From contig JAHWKV010000038.1 in NCBI GenBank assembly GCA_019347725.1, positions 1-7,695 of the forward strand: DNA of 7,695 bases. The letters are read 5' to 3'. Each line of letters opens with the position of its first letter. Positions within the stretch are counted from its first letter, which is position 1. This DNA comes from Actinomycetota bacterium (GTDB lineage Bacteria; Actinomycetota; CADDZG01; JAHWKV01). The notes under the pieces are model-generated. The model ran no database searches. It was not told the DNA's origin and was given only the letters and a program-made list of their open reading frames with translations. Positions 5,315-7,695 of this stretch are shown here, in pieces. Made by a program: the position numbers and the translations under genes.

Positions 5315-6585
5315 TCGACCACCCGGCGCTCGGCAAGGGCTATGTCCTGAAGGTCCACACCCAAGCTGGCGATGAACGATACGGCGTCGGACCATTCCAG
5401 ACCCGGGACATGCTCCTCGATAAGGCTCAACAGCGCCGGCGACGAACCGGATCCGGGCACACCGTGGACGCCTTCGACCACGTTCCCCGACGTCGAGCCG
5501 GTCCCCGCTTTCGAGGCCAGCTCCAACGCTTGCTCTGCTTCATCGAGCATTTGCAGCAAGCGGTCCAAGCAGTCGCCAGAGCTCCGCGTTATCGGAGCAA
5601 AGCCGAGCCGCAGGTAGCCGGCATCATCCAGGCGAGCGTCCTCCTCCACGCCCGACGCCCGAGCCGTAGGACCAAGACCGGATCCTTGCAACTCCTCAGC
5701 AGGCAGGCGAACCACTCCTCGGGCACTCCAGCGCACGCCGGCGATCAACGCCCTTCGGAGCCGGGATAGCCCCCGCTGATCTCCGCCGCTCGGATCGGCA
5801 GCCCGGGTGCGCAGCCGCCGACCCAGAGACTCCAAACCCGCCACTTCGACGGCGGAAGCTATGGTCCCGAGAAGATGCGCGGCTCGTAGCGTCTCCACTC
5901 GAGCGATCGGAACAGCTTCCCTCTGAGCCTGCTCGAAAAGCGCATAGGATTTCTCCGCAGGCTTACCCAACTCCAGATACGGGTTCGGTTGCAGGCCGAC
6001 ATCGGCCACCACGTCCCCGTGCAACTCGAGACGCAGTTCCAGTCCCGGCGGCAAGGCCGGATGGAAGGGTCCTACCCCGACGTTCAGTGCATCTAGCATG
6101 AGCCCGTCCCGGTCGGGGGCCATCTCGGCCATGGGCCGGCCAAAGGGCTTGCCACCCATCATTCCCTCGCCGCCCTGGCCGAACGGCCCGACCCCCCGCC
6201 ACTCAGCCGGCGGGCTATCCGGCAGCCAATCCGGTTCGCTGGCGTGTCGGCCGGCAACGAGAGCCCGGAAGCCATCAACCACGGACTGAATCGGATCCGA
6301 GGAGTCGGCAACCACTGCTTTTCCCCAATTGGTGGGGTCTTCTTGGGTACCGGCTAGTGCAGTAAAACGCGGGTGAGGCATCTGATCATGGATGCTTTGC
6401 ACGGGCCCAACGAGCCGCGGCGGAAGGGTGCCGGCGATGACCAGGACTGCCGCATGGCGCGGCGAGGCAACCAGCCTGGCGCGCGGATCCGTCCGCAGGG
6501 ATGAAACCAACGGACACCCTCCCCCGCCGGTAACCGCAAAGACCGGAACCGTGGTGGAAGCAGCCAGGCGACTGAGCAGACTCAC
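5311..6585 (-). CDS. Fused NuoB-like/NuoD-like protein lacking cluster N2 ligands
   Basis: The product is 424 aa, a soluble fusion placed where nuoB-nuoC-nuoD normally sit between nuoA and nuoH. Residues ~1-112 resemble NuoB: PVFAVTGGGGCPL, then ASPRHAAVLVIAGTLPPRL and DQMPHPRFTALAGT (family ASPRQADxxIVAGT ... DQMPEPRxVISMGSC). Of the four N2 cysteine positions only one Cys (C24) is present; MGSCA reads AGTQE and PGCPP reads DSSDP. Residues ~113-165 form a Gly-rich linker (GQGGEGMMGGKPFGRPMAE). Residues ~166-424 resemble NuoD: VGVGPFHPALPPGLELRLEL (family FGPQHPAAHGVLRLxLEL), TARASGV at 307-313, and a C-terminal WSDAVSFIASLG block. The HRGTEK His and the DYVS Tyr of the quinone site are not found, and the central part is ~150 residues short. 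The GTG at 6585 overlaps the nuoA stop (GTGA); GTG at 6591 is the alternative. It is likely a structural cap. Confidence 0.82.
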   Translation of the reverse strand: MSLLSRLAASTTVPVFAVTGGGGCPLVSSLRTDPRARLVASPRHAAVLVIAGTLPPRLVGPVQSIHDQMPHPRFTALAGTQEDPTNWGKAVVADSSDPIQSVVDGFRALVAGRHASEPDWLPDSPPAEWRGVGPFGQGGEGMMGGKPFGRPMAEMAPDRDGLMLDALNVGVGPFHPALPPGLELRLELHGDVVADVGLQPNPYLELGKPAEKSYALFEQAQREAVPIARVETLRAAHLLGTIASAVEVAGLESLGRRLRTRAADPSGGDQRGLSRLRRALIAGVRWSARGVVRLPAEELQGSGLGPTARASGVEEDARLDDAGYLRLGFAPITRSSGDCLDRLLQMLDEAEQALELASKAGTGSTSGNVVEGVHGVPGSGSSPALLSLIEEHVPGLEWSDAVSFIASLGVDLQDIALAERRVVE

Positions 6586-6935
6586 TGCCACCTGAAGGCA
6601 CCCTCTTTCCAGGCGTACAGGATTCCCAGTGAGAGGATCGCCAGGAACATCCCCATCTCCACCAGGGCCTTGATCCCCTCCTCGACGAAGACCACGGCCC
6701 ACGGGTACATGAACATCATCTCCATCTCGAACGCCACGAACAGCAACGCCACGGCGTAGTACCGGATGTGAAATCGACTCCAAGCATGGGTATCAGGGGT
6801 CGAGCCACCCAGGAAAGGCGCCGACTGGGGATTGGTCACACGGCAGGAATCTGTCGAGATGCCTAACCAGCGGCCGGAAAGCGCCAGAACGCTTGCTATT
6901 GCCAGTACCGAGAATGCCCCCACCAACGAATTCAC
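6582..6935 (-). CDS. nuoA: NADH-quinone oxidoreductase subunit A
   Basis: This is a small membrane subunit (117 aa, three helices, normal length) that packs against NuoH and NuoJ. TM1 is SLVGAFSVLAIASVLALSG. TM2 is preceded by the family RFxxRxY motif (SRFHIRYYAVALLFVAFEMEMMFMYPWAVVF, residues 53-83), where the D/E pair of the family (E. coli D79, E81) reads Glu70/Glu72. TM3 is MGMFLAILSLGILYAW. The TM1-TM2 loop normally carries YECG near the quinone site; here it reads DSCRV, so the Cys (C31) stays but the Glu and Gly do not, and the loop is longer (to residue 52). The start is GTG at 6935, with AAGG some 9 nt upstream. It is the first gene of the visible nuo operon; its TGA overlaps the start of the BD-like gene. 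Confidence 0.93.
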   Translation of the reverse strand: MNSLVGAFSVLAIASVLALSGRWLGISTDSCRVTNPQSAPFLGGSTPDTHAWSRFHIRYYAVALLFVAFEMEMMFMYPWAVVFVEEGIKALVEMGMFLAILSLGILYAWKEGAFRWQ

Positions 6936-7008
6936 AGTTACTGCCTTACCCGTCCTGATGGCAACTACCCAACGGTCTTCCCGACCGTCTAGCGTGAAGC
7001 CTCGTCGG
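6936..7008. other. Intergenic region upstream of nuoA
   Basis: This 73-bp spacer lies between the end of the copD-like remnant and nuoA. It holds the hairpin at 6972-6988 and little else. A TTGCCA on the minus strand could pass for a -35 box, but the only spaced partner (GTAACT) ends at the start codon, so I do not call a promoter. The nuo transcript may begin further upstream or in this spacer. Confidence 0.5.
6972..6988 (-). promoter_or_regulatory. Small inverted repeat in the nuoA leader
   Basis: The 6-bp arms ACGGTC and GACCGT pair perfectly around the 5-nt loop GGGAA (minus strand). No T-run follows, so it is a poor intrinsic terminator. It could be an operator, an mRNA leader hairpin or chance. 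Confidence 0.3.
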
Positions 7009-7365
7009 CTAGGTGGCGGCCCCTACCAATACGGACGTCACCGCGACTACGGCGATCAAGAACTAGGCCTCGACTCGCACGGTCAAGCGCAGGCGCTCCG
7101 AGGCGTACGGATCGGCAGAGTACTCGATCAACTCTGGGATGACAATCCGGTGATTGTAGGCCCCGACAATGGCCGCTGCCGTCACGCCAAGCACCTTGAC
7201 CAACAACAATGGTCCGTAGCTGGTTGAGACAACGTCTCCGGGCAAATCAACGATGACTGCACTCAACGCCGTACCCTGTAAGGGAGGCCGCTGGCTGGCG
7301 ACCAACTGTAGGCGACCGGGCTCAACTCCACCAGTTTCCCAGGACGGTACCCATTCCGGCTCGCC
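7009..7365 (-). pseudogene. CopD-like copper resistance membrane protein, C-terminal remnant with in-frame TAG
   Basis: The frame encodes TSYGPLLLVKVLGVTAAAIV then GAYNHRIVIPEL, matching the CopD/PcoD domain pattern T-x-YG-RLLL-K ... N-R-R-x-x-P. It continues with ERLRLTVRVEA, then a TAG (7065-7063), then FLIAVVAVTSVLVGAAT and a second TAG (7011-7009). The residues after the first TAG are exactly what CopD proteins have as their last membrane helix (VRVEALxLxAVxAVTxVLVG), so the first TAG is a nonsense change inside the gene, one base from TTG. The 5' part is missing: upstream the frame runs into group II intron sequence at about 7366. The stretch 7245-7365 in this frame (GEPEWVPSWETGGVEP...) is not clearly CopD, so the exon boundary is uncertain. 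In the family CopD moves copper across the inner membrane; this copy is very likely non-functional. Confidence 0.65.
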
Positions 7366-7367
7366 GT

Positions 7368-7392
7368 GGCGGCCGCTTCGCCAGCGGCCTCC
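7368..7392 (-). ncRNA. Probable group II intron domain VI
   Basis: A hairpin with perfect 7-bp arms (GGCCGCT / AGCGGCC) and the loop GGCGA starts 3 nt after domain V; two more base pairs form beyond a mismatch. Position and size fit domain VI. I do not see the usual bulged branch-point A on the 3' arm, so it may splice by hydrolysis, be degraded, or be mis-assigned. Confidence 0.45.
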
Positions 7393-7395
7393 TCT

Positions 7396-7429
7396 CAAAC
7401 GGTGCATGCGGTTCCCCGCACACCGCTTC
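7396..7429 (-). ncRNA. Group II intron domain V (catalytic hairpin)
   Basis: This is a 34-nt hairpin with all hallmarks of domain V. The 5' strand is G-A-AGCGGTGTGCGG, closed by a GNRA loop (GGAA), and the 3' strand is CCGCATGCACCGTTTG. The inner stem has 5 bp, a 2-nt bulge (TG) lies on the 3' strand, and the outer stem has 7 bp including the catalytic AGC triad with its G-T wobble. Length, bulge position and triad all agree with the family. It lies just downstream of the maturase remnant, as expected. Confidence 0.85.
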
Positions 7430-7439
7430 CCGACATCGT

Positions 7440-7695
7440 TCACCGCGGGCATGCGCAGTCCGATAGCGCACGGTTCCGCTGAGGCGATAGACGCCGAGGC
7501 TCTGGAACCAGGTCACGTCGTGGCGATTCTGCCAGTTCCGCCCCACGGCCGTGTTTGGCGCTTGCAAACAGGGCCAGGCGCTCGTGGGCGTAATGGTCGA
7601 TGGCTGAGAAGCACCGGGCGGAGTTGCCCGAGCGGTGGTACTGTCCCTACCGCCTGAGCACCCGGCTCATCTCCTGTGCCATCTGCGCCTCCCAG
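7440..7695 (-). pseudogene. Group II intron reverse transcriptase/maturase, C-terminal remnant
   Basis: On the minus strand one frame reads WEAQMAQEMSRVLRR, stop, GQYHRSGNSARCFSAIDHY then AHERLALFASAKHGRG. The next frame continues GRNWQNRHDVTWFQSLGVYR then LSGTVRYRTAHAR. Together these match the maturase (X) domain and tail of intron-encoded proteins (GWGxYxRxGNSxxxFxxIDxYxxxRL ... KHxRxGRNW ... LGVYRLxGTVRYxTAHA). Two lesions are visible: a TAG (7649-7647) where the family has Trp (TGG to TAG, one base), and a one-base insertion in a G run (plus-strand C run at 7541-7544) that shifts the frame. No HNH endonuclease domain follows. The 5' part is outside the window. It is a dead copy; in the family the protein helps splicing and reverse-transcribes the intron for retrohoming. 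Confidence 0.75.

Larger units (their letters stand above)
7366..7695 (-). mobile_element. Group II intron, 3' end (partial, decayed)
   Basis: On the minus strand the window enters inside the intron-encoded reverse transcriptase/maturase, then passes domain V (7429-7396) and a likely domain VI (7392-7368). It probably ends near 7366 in ...CCAC, since group II introns usually end in A-pyrimidine. The 5' end lies beyond the right edge. The copD-like remnant follows directly and would be the 3' exon. The encoded protein is broken, so the intron is not autonomous; the RNA core of domain V is intact. Confidence 0.72.

Noticed and set aside
6586..6783. Upstream extension of the BD-like frame to an ATG at 6783
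   Set aside because: The added 66 residues lie fully over nuoA in another frame and look like an Arg/Gly/Asp-rich shadow; homology to NuoB starts only after the GTG that overlaps the nuoA stop.
6939..6967. Possible sigma-70-like promoter (TTGCCA, 17 nt, GTAACT) before nuoA
   Set aside because: The second box is a poor match and ends at the GTG start codon, leaving no room for a transcript start upstream of the gene.
7063..7065. TAG as a recoded sense codon in this organism
   Set aside because: The surrounding gene is truncated and next to a decayed mobile element, so a nonsense mutation is simpler; the nuo genes give no evidence because all of them end in TGA.
7063..7452. A 129-codon ORF with an ATG at 7452 read as one complete protein
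   Set aside because: Its first ~29 codons translate intron domain V and VI sequence, and only the C-terminal part is CopD-like; the ATG lies in the tail of the maturase remnant.

Overview
The window is dominated by a minus-strand operon encoding the membrane arm of a divergent respiratory complex I. Reading 5'->3' on the minus strand, the order is nuoA (6935-6582), a fused and degenerate NuoB/NuoD-like gene (6585-5311), nuoH (5314-4382), nuoJ (4385-3813), nuoK (3823-3518), nuoL (3521-1605) and nuoM (1600-179). A partial small ORF (182 to the left edge) follows. The genes are packed with 4-nt GTGA/ATGA/TTGA overlaps, an 11-nt overlap and one 4-nt gap, so this is one translationally coupled transcript. 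GC is about 62% in the parts I counted. The gene order and the subunit style suggest an actinobacterial or similar high-GC genome, but I cannot fix the taxon.

The main observation is that the complex seems to have lost its redox chemistry while keeping its ion-pumping arm. The NuoB-like half of the fusion keeps the recognisable SPRxAxVLVIAGTL / DQMPxPRF core but only one cysteine of the four needed for cluster N2. The NuoD-like half keeps the GPxHP start, the RASGV block and the C-terminal SDAVxxIASLG block, but lacks the usual quinone-site His and Tyr and is about 150 residues short. NuoI is missing (nuoH overlaps nuoJ directly). NuoH has lost most of the acidic residues of the quinone cavity and E-channel. 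By contrast, NuoK, NuoL and NuoM keep most of their key channel residues (two Glu in NuoK; Glu and several Lys in NuoL; Lys in NuoM with two Glu->Asp swaps). This looks like an ion-translocating machine with a structural, non-redox cap, and what energises it is unknown.

Left end (1 to about 200): GC jumps to about 77%, NuoM stops before its expected last membrane helix, and the next ORF (an acidic, Pro/Glu-rich N-terminus followed by one membrane helix) begins inside the nuoM stop codon. A 13-bp direct repeat lies across this region. It may be a real divergent operon end, a recombination junction or an assembly join.

Right end (7009-7695): upstream of nuoA lies the 3' end of a decayed group II intron. 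It includes a remnant of the reverse transcriptase/maturase C-terminus with a nonsense codon and a frameshift, a well-formed 34-nt domain V and a plausible domain VI. It is followed directly by the C-terminal part of a CopD-like copper-export membrane protein that carries an in-frame TAG. The intron may therefore interrupt a copD-like gene that is now a pseudogene. About 70 bp with a small hairpin separates this from nuoA. No tRNA, rRNA, CRISPR array or clear promoter was seen.
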